Source: JABDQZ01 sp050049775 (GTDB lineage Bacteria > Pseudomonadota > Gammaproteobacteria > Chromatiales > Chromatiaceae). From it: 64,000 bases of DNA. This document shows, piece by piece, positions 17,486-26,298 of this stretch. How positions within the stretch are numbered: the first letter of the stretch is position 1; every line of letters starts with the position of its first letter. The stretch lies in contig JASFVP010000001.1 of NCBI GenBank assembly GCA_050049775.1, forward strand, positions 1 to 64,000, written 5' to 3'. Below the pieces are notes generated by a model. That model did no database searches. It had not been told where the DNA came from and saw nothing but the letters and a program-made list of their open reading frames with translations. Position numbers and translations under genes: made by a program.

Positions 17486-18070
17486 ATGAATAAATTAAGC
17501 CGACAAGATCTGTTCAGTCTGGAAAGTTACGCAGAAAAGCGTAAGGATTTCCGCGCCAATGTGCTGGAACATAAAAAGAACCGGGCACTGGCGATTGGTC
17601 CGAACGCTACCCTGTACTTTGAAGATCGCCTGACCATGCAGTACCAGATTCAGGAAATGCTGCGTATTGAAAAGATCTTCGAAGCCGATGGCATTCAGGA
17701 AGAGCTTGATGCCTACAATCCGCTGATCCCGGATGGCAGTAACTGGAAAGCCACCTTCATGATGGAATACGCCGATGTCGAAGAGCGCCGCGTGGAACTG
17801 GCGAAACTCATGGGCATTGAAGACAAGACCTGGGTGCAGGTAGACGGCTTTGAACGCGTGTACGCGATTGCCGATGAAGACCTCGATCGCACCGAGGCCG
17901 ACAAGACTTCGGCGGTGCATTTTCTGCGTTTTGAATTGAGCGATGCGATGACCTCAGCCGTCAAACAGGGAGTGGCGATCAATGCCGGCATCGACCATGA
18001 AAACTACAACTACGAAGTTTGCCCGATTGCCGACAATATCCGCGCCTCGTTGATGCAGGATCTGCACTGA
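17486..18070 (+). CDS. DUF3501 family protein
   Basis: 194 residues, soluble, no recognisable catalytic motif. Matches the DUF3501 family by KLSRQDLFSLESYAEKRKDFR at the N-terminus and PNATLYFEDRLTMQYQIQEMLRIEKIFE. The family is found with rubrerythrin and FeS-oxidoreductase genes in many proteobacteria, and the function is unknown. ATG at 17486, 2 bases after the preceding stop; a TTG at 17480 is the alternative. Last gene of the operon, closed by a strong terminator. Confidence 0.88.
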   Translation: MNKLSRQDLFSLESYAEKRKDFRANVLEHKKNRALAIGPNATLYFEDRLTMQYQIQEMLRIEKIFEADGIQEELDAYNPLIPDGSNWKATFMMEYADVEERRVELAKLMGIEDKTWVQVDGFERVYAIADEDLDRTEADKTSAVHFLRFELSDAMTSAVKQGVAINAGIDHENYNYEVCPIADNIRASLMQDLH

Positions 18071-18094
18071 ATTTTTTCTACCCTGGTCTGGAGT

Positions 18095-18127
18095 GGCGCA
18101 ATGAGGAATTCATTGCGCCGTTTTTTT
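18095..18127 (+). terminator. rho-independent terminator of the rubrerythrin operon
   Basis: GGCGCAATGA, 5-base loop, TCATTGCGCC, then G and seven Ts. A perfect 10-bp stem. Confidence 0.9.
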
Positions 18128-18177
18128 GCGTTGAGTATTTGTGGGATTCGACCTGCTTAAGTAAAAAGCGCTGTTGA

Positions 18178-19248
18178 TCAGCCTGCGGATTTCTCCAGTC
18201 CACGCTTTTGTCGTACCGCTCCGGCCAGGTGTTCCAGCAGCGGCTCGGATTCTGTCCAGTTGATGCAGGCATCGGTGATGCTCTGGCCATAGACCAGCGG
18301 TTGACCTGGCACATTCTCCTGTCGACCCGCCACCAGATGGCTTTCGATCATGGCACCGATGATGCGTTCCTCACCTCGACGGATCTGCCCGGCGACATCG
18401 TGACCGACATCAATCTGTTTTTCATGATCCTTGCGGCTGTTGGCGTGGCTGAAGTCGACCATGAGCTTTGGTTCGAGACCGGCCGAAATCATTTCCTCGG
18501 CAGCAATTTCGACACTTTCCGCATCATAGTTAGGGCGTTTGCCGCCGCGCAGGATGACGTGGGTGTCGCTGTTGCCGGTGGTTGAGAAAATCGCCGAATG
18601 ACCTTCTTTGGTCAGCGACATGAACACATGCGGACGCGCGGCGGCCTTGATAGCGTCGACCGCGATGCGCATCTTGCCATCGGTGCTGTTCTTAAAACCG
18701 ACCGGACAGGACAGGCCAGAGGCCAGTTCACGGTGACCCTGGCTTTCGGTGGTGCGAGCGCCGATGGCGCCCCAGCTGATCAGGTCGGCGATGTATTGCG
18801 GACTGATCAGGTCGAGGAATTCCGTGCCGGCGGGCAGGCCGAGTTCGTTGATGTCGAGCAACAGCTTGCGCGCCAGCGCCAGGCCCTTGTTGATTTCAAA
18901 AGACTCATCCAGATTCGGGTCGTTGATCAGGCCTTTCCAGCCGACAGTGGTGCGCGGTTTCTCAAAATAAACACGCATGACAATCAGCAGGTCGTCCTTG
19001 AGTCGATCGGCCACGACCTTGAGTTTTTTGGCGTACTCGATCGCTGCTTCGGGATCGTGCACCGAGCATGGTCCGATCACCACCAGCAGGCGGTCATCTT
19101 CGCGGCTCAGAATGCGGTGAATTGCCTGGCGCGCATCATGCACGGTTTTTGCCGCGCTCTCAGACAATGGGTGCATGGCATGAATGGCCGTCGGTGGCAC
19201 CACCTCATTGATGGATTTGATGCGTAAGTCGTCAGTCTGGTAAGTCAT
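18178..19248 (-). CDS. 3-deoxy-7-phosphoheptulonate synthase, class I (AroF/AroG type)
   Basis: First step of the shikimate pathway: condenses PEP and erythrose 4-phosphate to DAHP. 356 residues, co-linear with E. coli AroG/AroF. Conserved blocks: VVIGPCSVHDPEAA (about 56-69), RVYFEKPRTTVGWKG, SWGAIGARTTESQ, GLSCPVGFKNSTDG and MVDFSHANS. Metal-binding Cys (GPCS), His, Glu and Asp segments are all there. Which aromatic amino acid inhibits it cannot be decided by eye, so I give no symbol. Single gene. Confidence 0.93.
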   Translation of the reverse strand: MTYQTDDLRIKSINEVVPPTAIHAMHPLSESAAKTVHDARQAIHRILSREDDRLLVVIGPCSVHDPEAAIEYAKKLKVVADRLKDDLLIVMRVYFEKPRTTVGWKGLINDPNLDESFEINKGLALARKLLLDINELGLPAGTEFLDLISPQYIADLISWGAIGARTTESQGHRELASGLSCPVGFKNSTDGKMRIAVDAIKAAARPHVFMSLTKEGHSAIFSTTGNSDTHVILRGGKRPNYDAESVEIAAEEMISAGLEPKLMVDFSHANSRKDHEKQIDVGHDVAGQIRRGEERIIGAMIESHLVAGRQENVPGQPLVYGQSITDACINWTESEPLLEHLAGAVRQKRGLEKSAG

Positions 19249-19320
19249 TGCAGTAACAGTTGGAGCAAAAAGATACCGGATTATATGCTATCTCGCGGTG
19301 ATTGTTTAAAGGTGTGACGA

Positions 19321-19340
19321 GCAAATATTGCAATATTTGC
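19321..19340. promoter_or_regulatory. perfect 20-bp palindrome
   Basis: GCAAATATTG followed by its exact reverse complement CAATATTTGC, no spacer. It lies 73 bases upstream of the DAHP synthase start, so it could be an operator for that gene. Confidence 0.45.
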
Positions 19341-19370
19341 CTGGTATGAGCCAAATGGCGCCGGATACAG

Positions 19371-19394
19371 CGCCCTGGCCAGCGGGCCAGGGCG
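19371..19394. terminator. GC-rich hairpin after the copper chaperone gene
   Basis: CGCCCTGGCC-AGCG-GGCCAGGGCG, a perfect 10-bp stem, 14 bases beyond the stop codon of the minus-strand gene. No T tract follows on that strand. Confidence 0.5.
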
Positions 19395-19407
19395 CAAGAG
19401 GCAGGTT

Positions 19408-19827
19408 TCAGGGCTGGTCGCGCGCCACCACGGCGGTGAAATTTTCGCGGTCGCCGTTGCCAAGTTGCAGGCTGAAGTCGATGGTTTCGCCTTCTTTGGA
19501 GAACTGTTTCGGACCAAACAGCATCATGTGCTTGCCGCCCGGCTCGAAATGCACCGTCTGACCGGCATCCAGCTTGATGAAGTCCAGATGGATCATGCTG
19601 GCCATGCCGTTTTCCTCAATGGTTTCGTGCAGTTCGACACTGTTGAAAGCGTCACTGGCGGCACCGGTGATCCAGATGCTGTCCGTGCTGGTGTTTTTCA
19701 CTGTGGCGTAAGCCACCATGACGCGCGCATTGGGCGGCGCGGCGCGCACCCAGGCATCGGAAATCTGCAGCCATTCCGCCTGCACGGCAAACGGTAGTAA
19801 CAACAGGGAAAGCAGTAATTTTTTCAT
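19408..19827 (-). CDS. copper chaperone PCu(A)C family protein
   Basis: 139 residues, signal peptide 1-17 (MKKLLLSLLLLPFAVQA), then a cupredoxin-like domain. The copper-site pattern is visible: ELHETIEENGMASM (His and Met) and FEPGGKHMMLFG (His, Met). The family brings Cu(I) to the CuA site of cytochrome oxidase in the periplasm. No SCO or cox genes are adjacent. It lies 34 bases downstream of the SRPBCC gene on the same strand and may share its transcript. Confidence 0.9.
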   Translation of the reverse strand: MKKLLLSLLLLPFAVQAEWLQISDAWVRAAPPNARVMVAYATVKNTSTDSIWITGAASDAFNSVELHETIEENGMASMIHLDFIKLDAGQTVHFEPGGKHMMLFGPKQFSKEGETIDFSLQLGNGDRENFTAVVARDQP

Positions 19828-19861
19828 GGACTTAACTCCGGATAACAGATTGCTCAGTATT

Positions 19862-20398
19862 TTAAGGATTTGCTTCGACCTGCGCCTTGAGATTCATCAA
19901 GCCTTTTTCATAACTCGGCCCGAGCAGCTTATCGAGAAACAGGCCGACATAACGGCTGAAAAGATCCCAGCCGAACTCGGTATAAAAACTCCAGGTCACG
20001 TGGGTGCCGGCGTCGGTTTCCTGCAGTTGAAAGGCGGCGCTGCCACCGGCGTCTTCGCCAAATTCCAGTTCGGTGGTCACCGAGCGGTTTTCCACCATGG
20101 CGGTAATGACCTGGCTGCCCTGACCGACTTGGTCGCTGCCGCTTGCCCACAGCATTTTTGAGCCTATTCCGGTGTCAGGCCCGGTAAACTCATAGTTGGT
20201 ATCCGGGTCCAGCGCGGTCCACGGCGACCACTGATGAAAAGCTTTCATGCCGTTGATGTGTTTGAATACCTGCGAGGTCGTCGCCTGGATGGTGATGCTG
20301 CGCTCGACATGGGCGCGTTGTGGTAGCAACAGGCCGATCAACGCCAGCAGGATAATCAGGCCGAGCAGGCCGTAAAACAGTTTTCTGACAAGAGTCAT
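19862..20398 (-). CDS. SRPBCC (START-like) superfamily protein
   Basis: 178 residues. An N-terminal hydrophobic segment (about 6-26) is followed by a polyketide-cyclase-like lipid or ligand-binding fold: VERSITIQATTSQVFKHINGMKAFHQWSPW is the typical first strand and helix. No catalytic residues are evident. Ligand unknown. Divergent from the FemAB-like gene. Confidence 0.8.
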   Translation of the reverse strand: MTLVRKLFYGLLGLIILLALIGLLLPQRAHVERSITIQATTSQVFKHINGMKAFHQWSPWTALDPDTNYEFTGPDTGIGSKMLWASGSDQVGQGSQVITAMVENRSVTTELEFGEDAGGSAAFQLQETDAGTHVTWSFYTEFGWDLFSRYVGLFLDKLLGPSYEKGLMNLKAQVEANP

Positions 20399-20413
20399 GC
20401 TGAACTCCGCAAT

Positions 20414-21562
20414 ATGCTAGATGTAAAAATTCATGCACAGATCGCCGAGATAAACGCTGCGCAGTGGAATGCGCTGGTGCGACACAACAATCCGCTGATC
20501 CGGTATGAGTTTCTCCATGCCATGGAGGAACACCAGTGTGTCGGTGAAAAATTCGGCTGGCTGCCGTGTCATATCGCGGTCTACGAACAGCAGCAACTCA
20601 TCGGCGCGCTGCCACTGTATCAGAAACTCAACTCCTATGGAGAGTTTGTGTTTGACCATGCCTGGGCCGATGCCTATGCGCGCCACGGTCTGCAGTATTT
20701 CCCCAAACTGGTGTCGGCAGTGCCTTACACGCCGGTGACCGGGCAACGCCTGCTGTGCCATGAAACCGAGCGTGAACGCGTCTGGCCATTGTTGTTGCAG
20801 ACAGCATTGCAACTGGCAGAACAAAATGGCTTGAGCGGTTTTCATTGTTTGTTCCCGCAAGCCGATGAACAGCAGTTTTTACAGCAACAGGGCTTACTGG
20901 TGCGTCACGATTGCCAGTATCACTGGCATAACCGCAACTATCGAAATTTCGATGACTTCATGCAGGCCCTGACTTCGCGCAAGCGCAAAAACATTCGCCG
21001 TGAACGCCAGGCGGTGAGCAACGCCAACGTGCAACTGCGCCAGCTAAACGGTCATACGGCAACGGCCGAGGACTGGCGTGATTTCGCGCGTTTCTACAAC
21101 ATCACCTTTGAAGAAAAGTGGGGCATGGCGACCTTTAACCGCGGCTTTTTTGAACAGGTCGGGCGACAACTGCCGGATAACGTTCTGCTGGTGCTGGCCG
21201 ATCTCGATGATGAATGCATTGCCGGGTCGCTCATGTATGTCAGCGACACCACCCTGTACGGTCGTCACTGGGGCAGTACGAGCCATGTAGATTCGCTGCA
21301 TTTTGAAGCCTGTTATTATCAGGGTATTGAATTTTGCATTGAAAACAACATCCAGCATTTTGAACCCGGCGCTCAGGGCGAGCATAAGATCGCACGCGGC
21401 TTCGTGCCGACGCTGACCCAATCTGCACACTGGCTGCGTGATCAGCTATTGCTGCAGCCGATCCGCGCCTTTGTCGAACACGAACAACAGGCCGTGGTGC
21501 ATTACATGCAGCAATTGCAGCACAAGGTGCCGTACAAGCATGAATCAATGGAGAAGCTATGA
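20414..21562 (+). CDS. FemAB-like GNAT-fold protein (PF04339 type)
   Basis: 382 residues, soluble. Conserved blocks: LIRYEFLHAMEEHQCVGEKFGW, LPLYQKLNSYGEFVFDHAWADAY, SRKRKNIRRERQ, FYNITFEEKWG and FEPGAQGEHKIARGF. This is the family once annotated as peptidoglycan biosynthesis/recognition or DUF482; the biochemical role is unknown, but the fold suggests aminoacyl or acyl transfer. Its stop overlaps the start of the DUF938 gene (ATGA), indicating coupled translation. Confidence 0.85.
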   Translation: MLDVKIHAQIAEINAAQWNALVRHNNPLIRYEFLHAMEEHQCVGEKFGWLPCHIAVYEQQQLIGALPLYQKLNSYGEFVFDHAWADAYARHGLQYFPKLVSAVPYTPVTGQRLLCHETERERVWPLLLQTALQLAEQNGLSGFHCLFPQADEQQFLQQQGLLVRHDCQYHWHNRNYRNFDDFMQALTSRKRKNIRRERQAVSNANVQLRQLNGHTATAEDWRDFARFYNITFEEKWGMATFNRGFFEQVGRQLPDNVLLVLADLDDECIAGSLMYVSDTTLYGRHWGSTSHVDSLHFEACYYQGIEFCIENNIQHFEPGAQGEHKIARGFVPTLTQSAHWLRDQLLLQPIRAFVEHEQQAVVHYMQQLQHKVPYKHESMEKL

Positions 21563-22149
21563 AACCCTTTGCGGAATCCTGCGAACAGAATCGTGAACCG
21601 ATTTTTAACGTTATCCGGCCATTGCTGGCCGATCGTCGTGCCGTACTGGAAATCGGTAGCGGCACCGGCCAGCATGCGGTGTATTTCGCCGAAAAACTGC
21701 CGCATCTGGTCTGGCATACCAGCGACCGGGCTGAAAATCATGCCGGTATTCACATGTGGCTGGACGAGGCGCAACTGGACAATACCCGCGCGCCGTTACA
21801 GCTCGATACCCGCGTAAGTCAATGGCCCCAACTCGATGTCGATGCGGTATTCTCGGCCAACACGGTGCACATCATGCACTGGCCGGATGTCGAGGCGCTG
21901 TTCGCCGGTGTTGGCCGGTTGTTGCCAGGCGATGGCCTGTTCATGCTGTACGGGCCATTCAACTACCACGGCGAATACACCAGCGACAGTAATGCGCGTT
22001 TTGATGACTGGCTCAAACAGCGCGATCCACTCAGCGGTGTGCGTGATGTTGATGATTTGAACGAACTGGCAGCGAGCGCGGGCATGCAGTTACACGAGGA
22101 TTTTGCCATGCCGGCTAATAACCGCATCCTGTGCTGGCGTAAAAGCTGA
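21559..22149 (+). CDS. DUF938 SAM-dependent methyltransferase-like protein
   Basis: 196 residues with a class I methyltransferase core: motif I VLEIGSGTGQHAVYFA (about 29-44), then VDAVFSANTVHIMHW and LFMLYGPFNYHGEYTS. These segments identify the DUF938 family, whose substrate is not known. The stop is 2 bases from the end of the convergent MnmM-like gene. Confidence 0.87.
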   Translation: MKPFAESCEQNREPIFNVIRPLLADRRAVLEIGSGTGQHAVYFAEKLPHLVWHTSDRAENHAGIHMWLDEAQLDNTRAPLQLDTRVSQWPQLDVDAVFSANTVHIMHWPDVEALFAGVGRLLPGDGLFMLYGPFNYHGEYTSDSNARFDDWLKQRDPLSGVRDVDDLNELAASAGMQLHEDFAMPANNRILCWRKS

Positions 22150-22151
22150 CG

Positions 22152-22715
22152 TTATTCGACAGGATCATTGAGACGATCAATCAGTAACAATTGTGGCCCG
22201 GCCGTGCTGATGTGAGACACGCGCCAACTGGCGTCAAGCTGATCGGCCCAGTGTTTGACCGCCTCGGCTTCGCTATCACCACCGGCGTGACCGGGATACA
22301 GCATGATACTGAGACAGCCGCCTTGCTGCAGTAATTGCAACGTCTGCTGCAAGGCGGGCAGTGTGGATTGCGTTTGCGTGATGATGCTTTTGTCCGAACC
22401 GGGCAGGTAACCCAGGTTGAACATGATGACAGCAATACGGCCATGATATTGCTGAGCGACCTTTTCTGCCATCCGGGCATGGCTGCAATGCAACAGTTCC
22501 ACGCGTGACAGCAGGTTGTTTTCCTGCAATTTCCCTTTGGTGTTGTCCAGGGCGGTCTGTTGCACATCAAAGCCGAACACCTTACCGTTGGGTCCAACGC
22601 GTTCAGCAAGAAATACCGTGTCGTGGCCGTTGCCAACGGTCGCGTCGATCGCGATGCTGCCATCGTGTAAAAAATGTTGCAGCCTCAGCTGCGCCTGTTG
22701 GGTCAATGTCGTCAT
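22152..22715 (-). CDS. class I methyltransferase, MnmM/YtqB-like (rRNA methylase family PF06962)
   Basis: 187 residues. AIDATVGNGHDTVFLAERVG is the SAM-binding motif I of the YtqB group; IAVIMFNLGYLPGSDKSIIT and MLYPGHAGGDSEAEAV are its other signature blocks. YtqB of Gram-positive bacteria, renamed MnmM, methylates nm5(s2)U34 of tRNA to mnm5(s2)U34. The start overlaps by 4 bases the end of an MnmC(o)-like oxidoreductase gene, whose product would supply the nm5 substrate. The function is therefore inferred from family plus context. Confidence 0.82.
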   Translation of the reverse strand: MTTLTQQAQLRLQHFLHDGSIAIDATVGNGHDTVFLAERVGPNGKVFGFDVQQTALDNTKGKLQENNLLSRVELLHCSHARMAEKVAQQYHGRIAVIMFNLGYLPGSDKSIITQTQSTLPALQQTLQLLQQGGCLSIMLYPGHAGGDSEAEAVKHWADQLDASWRVSHISTAGPQLLLIDRLNDPVE

Positions 22716-23785
22716 GACGGGTAATAGCGTTGCACATCAACAGATTTCGGCAGCGAGCCCTCGTTTTGCAATACCCGGCTCAGCTGCGAAGCATAGAAAG
22801 GCATCATCAGACTGCCGTGTGCGCCAAAACCGTTGAACATCAACAGTTGTTGGTGTTGAGGATGAAAGCCGATGAACGGCTGTTTGTCACGTGTTGCCGG
22901 TCTGACGCCGGTTTCGTGATTGACCACCTTGCAATCAGGTGGCTGGATAAAAAGCGCTTTGCAACTTTGCAGTAGTTGCTGTTGTGCAGCTGGATTTGGC
23001 TGTGTTGAGTCAAGGTTCCAGTCGTGCGTGGCGCCGGTTTTATAGCGGTTAGCACCAATCGGTATCAGCCAGTTGCCGCGGTTGATGATGTGTTCAACCG
23101 AAGCCTGTTCGGATTCGATGGTCAGGATGTCACCCTTGGCGGGCTGCCATGGCAGCCAGTCAAACCAGGGGTTGCTGATCGCCTGATAACCTTCACAGAA
23201 AACACAGTGCTGCGCCTGATAATGTCGCCATTGTACCTTGCCATCGCGCAGTTGCACTTCGTTGTAATCGAAAGCTTGTCTTTGCAGGCTGTGTTGTTGC
23301 TCCAGCTGTTCAGCCATACCGTCCAGCAAACCGGTCGTCAGCAGATAGCCGGTTCCTTGTTGCCAGGTTGCGCCATGTGGCATGTCGAGCTGGCTGGCAT
23401 AGCGGTGTTGGCGATCGAAGGCTTTGAAATAGCTTTGATAGACGGGGTCCTGGCGACGCTGGGCAAAATACTGTTGTTGCTGTTCGTCCTTGAACAGGCG
23501 CAGCATATCCATGTCAACAAACAGCTGACGTTTACACTGTTGTTCGAGTTGCCGGTAAAACTGATGGGCATAGGGCAGGCACTGATTGATCTCTTCAGCC
23601 AGTAACAAGCGTTTGCCGCGGACCGGGTTGACCAGGCCGGCGGCGACCGCGGAAGCGGATTGTCGCCAGTGATCATCAATGACCAGCACGCGCTGGCCAG
23701 CCTGCAACAAATGCCAGGCGAGAATGGAGCCGGCCAGCCCCTGGCCGACGATGAGGACATCAATCGGCGTAGCGCTGGCGCACAT
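22712..23785 (-). CDS. FAD-dependent oxidoreductase, MnmC(o)-like (DAO family)
   Basis: 357 residues. N-terminal dinucleotide fold PIDVLIVGQGLAGSILAWHLL (GxGxxG), then AAGLVNPVRGKR, and near the end GVRPATRDKQPFIGF and MFNGFGAHGSLMMPF, as in the oxidase half of MnmC. That half removes carboxymethyl from cmnm5(s2)U34 in tRNA. E. coli fuses it to a DUF752 methylase; here it stands alone and is followed by an MnmM-like gene. Start at the ATG at 23785, overlapping the SpoU gene by 26 bases. Confidence 0.8.
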   Translation of the reverse strand: MCASATPIDVLIVGQGLAGSILAWHLLQAGQRVLVIDDHWRQSASAVAAGLVNPVRGKRLLLAEEINQCLPYAHQFYRQLEQQCKRQLFVDMDMLRLFKDEQQQQYFAQRRQDPVYQSYFKAFDRQHRYASQLDMPHGATWQQGTGYLLTTGLLDGMAEQLEQQHSLQRQAFDYNEVQLRDGKVQWRHYQAQHCVFCEGYQAISNPWFDWLPWQPAKGDILTIESEQASVEHIINRGNWLIPIGANRYKTGATHDWNLDSTQPNPAAQQQLLQSCKALFIQPPDCKVVNHETGVRPATRDKQPFIGFHPQHQQLLMFNGFGAHGSLMMPFYASQLSRVLQNEGSLPKSVDVQRYYPS

Positions 23786-24296
23786 ACTCGTACATGACAA
23801 TCGAGGCCGCGACACTGACGTTAAGGCTGTCGATCGGTGCGAATTGCGGGATTTTCAGTGGCTGGATATTGCTGAACTGTTGCGGGTCGAAACGGATGCC
23901 AAGCTCTTCGTTACCGAACACAAACGCGCTTTTTGGTGGCAAGTCGATTTCGAACAGGGCACGTTCGGCCTGTGGCTCGAAGTTGAAAAAAGCATAGCCC
24001 TGCTGACCCAGTTCAGCATGACAAGCCGCGAAATCCTCATGGAAAACCGCCGGTACATATTTGAATGCACCCTTGGCCGGCGCCGGATCAAATGGGGGAA
24101 TATTGATCAAATGCACGGCGGCTGCACCAAATGCTTGGGCGCTGCGGAAAATCTTGGGCACATTGAAACCGGCCTTGAGCTGGTCGAGCACCAGCACAAA
24201 CTCATGTACGCCGGGTTCGGCGAGGGCGTTGCGCTGGCGGTGTTTGCGGTAACGTTGTTCGGCCTGGGAGCGGCGGCCTCTCTGTCGCTTCGGCAT
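23760..24296 (-). CDS. SpoU/TrmH-family RNA 2'-O-methyltransferase
   Basis: 178 residues, basic N-terminus (MPKRQRGRRSQ) and a SPOUT knot domain. Motifs: LDQLKAGFNVPKIFRSAQAFG (motif 1, with the conserved Asn and Arg), FVFGNEELGI (motif 2) and IPQFAPIDSLNVSVAASIVMYE (motif 3). The target RNA is unknown. An in-frame ATG at 24377 would add 27 residues without family similarity, so I prefer 24296. First of three minus-strand genes that all look like RNA-modification enzymes; divergent from dxs. Confidence 0.85.
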   Translation of the reverse strand: MPKRQRGRRSQAEQRYRKHRQRNALAEPGVHEFVLVLDQLKAGFNVPKIFRSAQAFGAAAVHLINIPPFDPAPAKGAFKYVPAVFHEDFAACHAELGQQGYAFFNFEPQAERALFEIDLPPKSAFVFGNEELGIRFDPQQFSNIQPLKIPQFAPIDSLNVSVAASIVMYEYVRQRYAD

Positions 24297-24399
24297 GCTG
24301 GTCGGCCCGGGAGCTATCAGCCGGGCAGGCTCTTGGTATAGAATACGGCAGAATACACAATCTTCCCGGCAATTCATACCGCAGGCACGTCAACAGCGC

Positions 24400-26298
24400 A
24401 TGACAGAACGCAACGAGAATCCGCAACCGACCGAGTTGCTCAAGGGCATTCATTTGCCTGCGGATCTGCGCCTGCTCGACGTAGCCGACCTGCCGTTTCT
24501 GGCGCAAGAAATCCGTGATTTTCTGGTCGAATCGGTATCGCGCACCGGCGGTCACCTGGCGGCTGGGCTCGGCGTGGTCGAACTGACGTTGGCGCTGCAT
24601 TACGTATTCAATACGCCGGATGACCGGCTGATCTGGGATGTCGGTCATCAGGCTTATCCGCACAAAATCCTGACCGGCCGTAAGCAGCGCATGGGCACGC
24701 TGCGCCAGAAAGGCGGATTGTCCGGCTTTCCGCGGCGTGAGGAATCCGAGTACGACACCTTCGGTGTCGGCCATTCCAGCACCTCGATCAGCGCGGCCTT
24801 GGGCATGGCGGTGGCGGCAGAAAAACAGGGCCACGAACGCCAGATTGTCGCGATCATCGGTGATGGCGCCCTGTCGGCCGGCATGGCGTTTGAGGCGCTC
24901 AATCACGCCGGCGCGCTGGATACCGACCTGCTGGTGATCCTCAATGACAACGATATGTCGATTTCCTCGCCGGTCGGAGCCATCAGCAAATACCTGACCA
25001 AAGTGCTGTCGAGCCGTTTTTACAACAAGATGCGTGATGGCTCGCGCTCGGCGTTTCGCAGCCTGCCGGGTGTGGTCGGCCTCATGGACCGCTGGGAAGA
25101 GCACATGAAGGGCATGGTTATCCCGGGCACGCTGTTTGAGGAAATGGGCTTTAACTACATGGGGCCGATTGACGGCCACGACCTGCCGGGCCTGATTGAG
25201 ACCCTCAATAATCTCAAAGACCTCAAGGGGCCGCGTTTTTTGCATGTGGTCACACAGAAAGGTCGTGGTTATGAACCGGCCGAAGGCAATCCGTGCTTTT
25301 ATCACGGCGTCACACCGTTTGACCCGGATACCGGCGAGCTCGCCAGCAGCAAGTCGGCCGTCACCTATACCCAGGTGTTCAGCGACTGGATCTGCGATGC
25401 GGCGGCGGCCGATGAGCGTCTCATCGGCATCACGCCGGCGATGTGTGAAGGCTCCGGGCTGGTGGATTTTTCCCAGCAGTTTGCGAATCGTTATTACGAC
25501 GTCGCCATTGCCGAGCAGCATGCGGTGACGCTCGCTGCGGGCATGGCCTGTGACGGACTCAAGCCGGTGGTGGCGATTTATTCCACCTTTTTGCAGCGCG
25601 CCTATGACCAACTGATTCATGACGTCGCGCTACAAAATCTGGATGTGACCTTTGCTGTGGATCGTGCCGGTGTGGTCGGCGCGGACGGCGCCACACATGC
25701 CGGCTGCTTCGACCTCAGTTACGCGCGCTGCATACCGAACATGATTGTCATGGCGCCGGCGGACGAAAATGAATGCCGGCAGATGTTGCAAACCGCCTAT
25801 GAATACGCTGGCCCGGCGCTGGTGCGCTATCCACGCGGCGTGGGGCCCGGTGTGCCGGTTGACACGGCTTTGACGACATTACCGATTGGCATGGCCGTAC
25901 TGACGCGTTCCGGTCACTCTGTCGCCTTGTTGGCGTTTGGTGAATTACACGCTGCGGCGCAGCTGGCGGCTGAACAACTGCATGCGACGGTAGTGAACAT
26001 GCGTTTTGTCAAACCGCTGGATGCCGACATGCTGATGTCGTTGGTGCAAAATCACGATTTGCTGGTGACACTCGAAGACAATGTCATGCAGGGTGGCGCT
26101 GGCTCGGCGGTGGCGGAGTTTTATCACAGCCGACAGATCAACACGGCGATGTTGCAACTCGGTTTACCGGACAACTTTATCGAACACGCCAGCCAGGCCG
26201 ATCAGCTGCAACAGGCCGGTCTCGATGTCGACAGCATCGTGTCGCAGGTCAGCCAGCATCTCTCTCAAACAAACGTGAATAAATCGCAGGTATTGTAA
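24400..26298 (+). CDS. dxs: 1-deoxy-D-xylulose-5-phosphate synthase
   Basis: Thiamine-diphosphate enzyme that makes DXP from pyruvate and glyceraldehyde 3-phosphate, first step of the MEP isoprenoid pathway. 632 residues (E. coli 620). Key blocks: DVGHQAYPHKILTGR, GHSSTSISAALGMA, the Mg-TPP motif GDGALSAGMAFEALNHAG...NDN, and AEQHAVTLAAGMA with the catalytic Glu. The ATG at 24400 gives the normal N-terminus. Unlike in enterics, ispA and xseB do not precede it. The stop shares its last base with the next ATG. Confidence 0.96.
   Translation: MTERNENPQPTELLKGIHLPADLRLLDVADLPFLAQEIRDFLVESVSRTGGHLAAGLGVVELTLALHYVFNTPDDRLIWDVGHQAYPHKILTGRKQRMGTLRQKGGLSGFPRREESEYDTFGVGHSSTSISAALGMAVAAEKQGHERQIVAIIGDGALSAGMAFEALNHAGALDTDLLVILNDNDMSISSPVGAISKYLTKVLSSRFYNKMRDGSRSAFRSLPGVVGLMDRWEEHMKGMVIPGTLFEEMGFNYMGPIDGHDLPGLIETLNNLKDLKGPRFLHVVTQKGRGYEPAEGNPCFYHGVTPFDPDTGELASSKSAVTYTQVFSDWICDAAAADERLIGITPAMCEGSGLVDFSQQFANRYYDVAIAEQHAVTLAAGMACDGLKPVVAIYSTFLQRAYDQLIHDVALQNLDVTFAVDRAGVVGADGATHAGCFDLSYARCIPNMIVMAPADENECRQMLQTAYEYAGPALVRYPRGVGPGVPVDTALTTLPIGMAVLTRSGHSVALLAFGELHAAAQLAAEQLHATVVNMRFVKPLDADMLMSLVQNHDLLVTLEDNVMQGGAGSAVAEFYHSRQINTAMLQLGLPDNFIEHASQADQLQQAGLDVDSIVSQVSQHLSQTNVNKSQVL

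Noticed and set aside
24202..25620. 472-codon open frame on the minus strand
   Set aside because: It lies opposite dxs, has an Arg/His/Gln-rich shadow composition and no ribosome binding site; dxs is certain.
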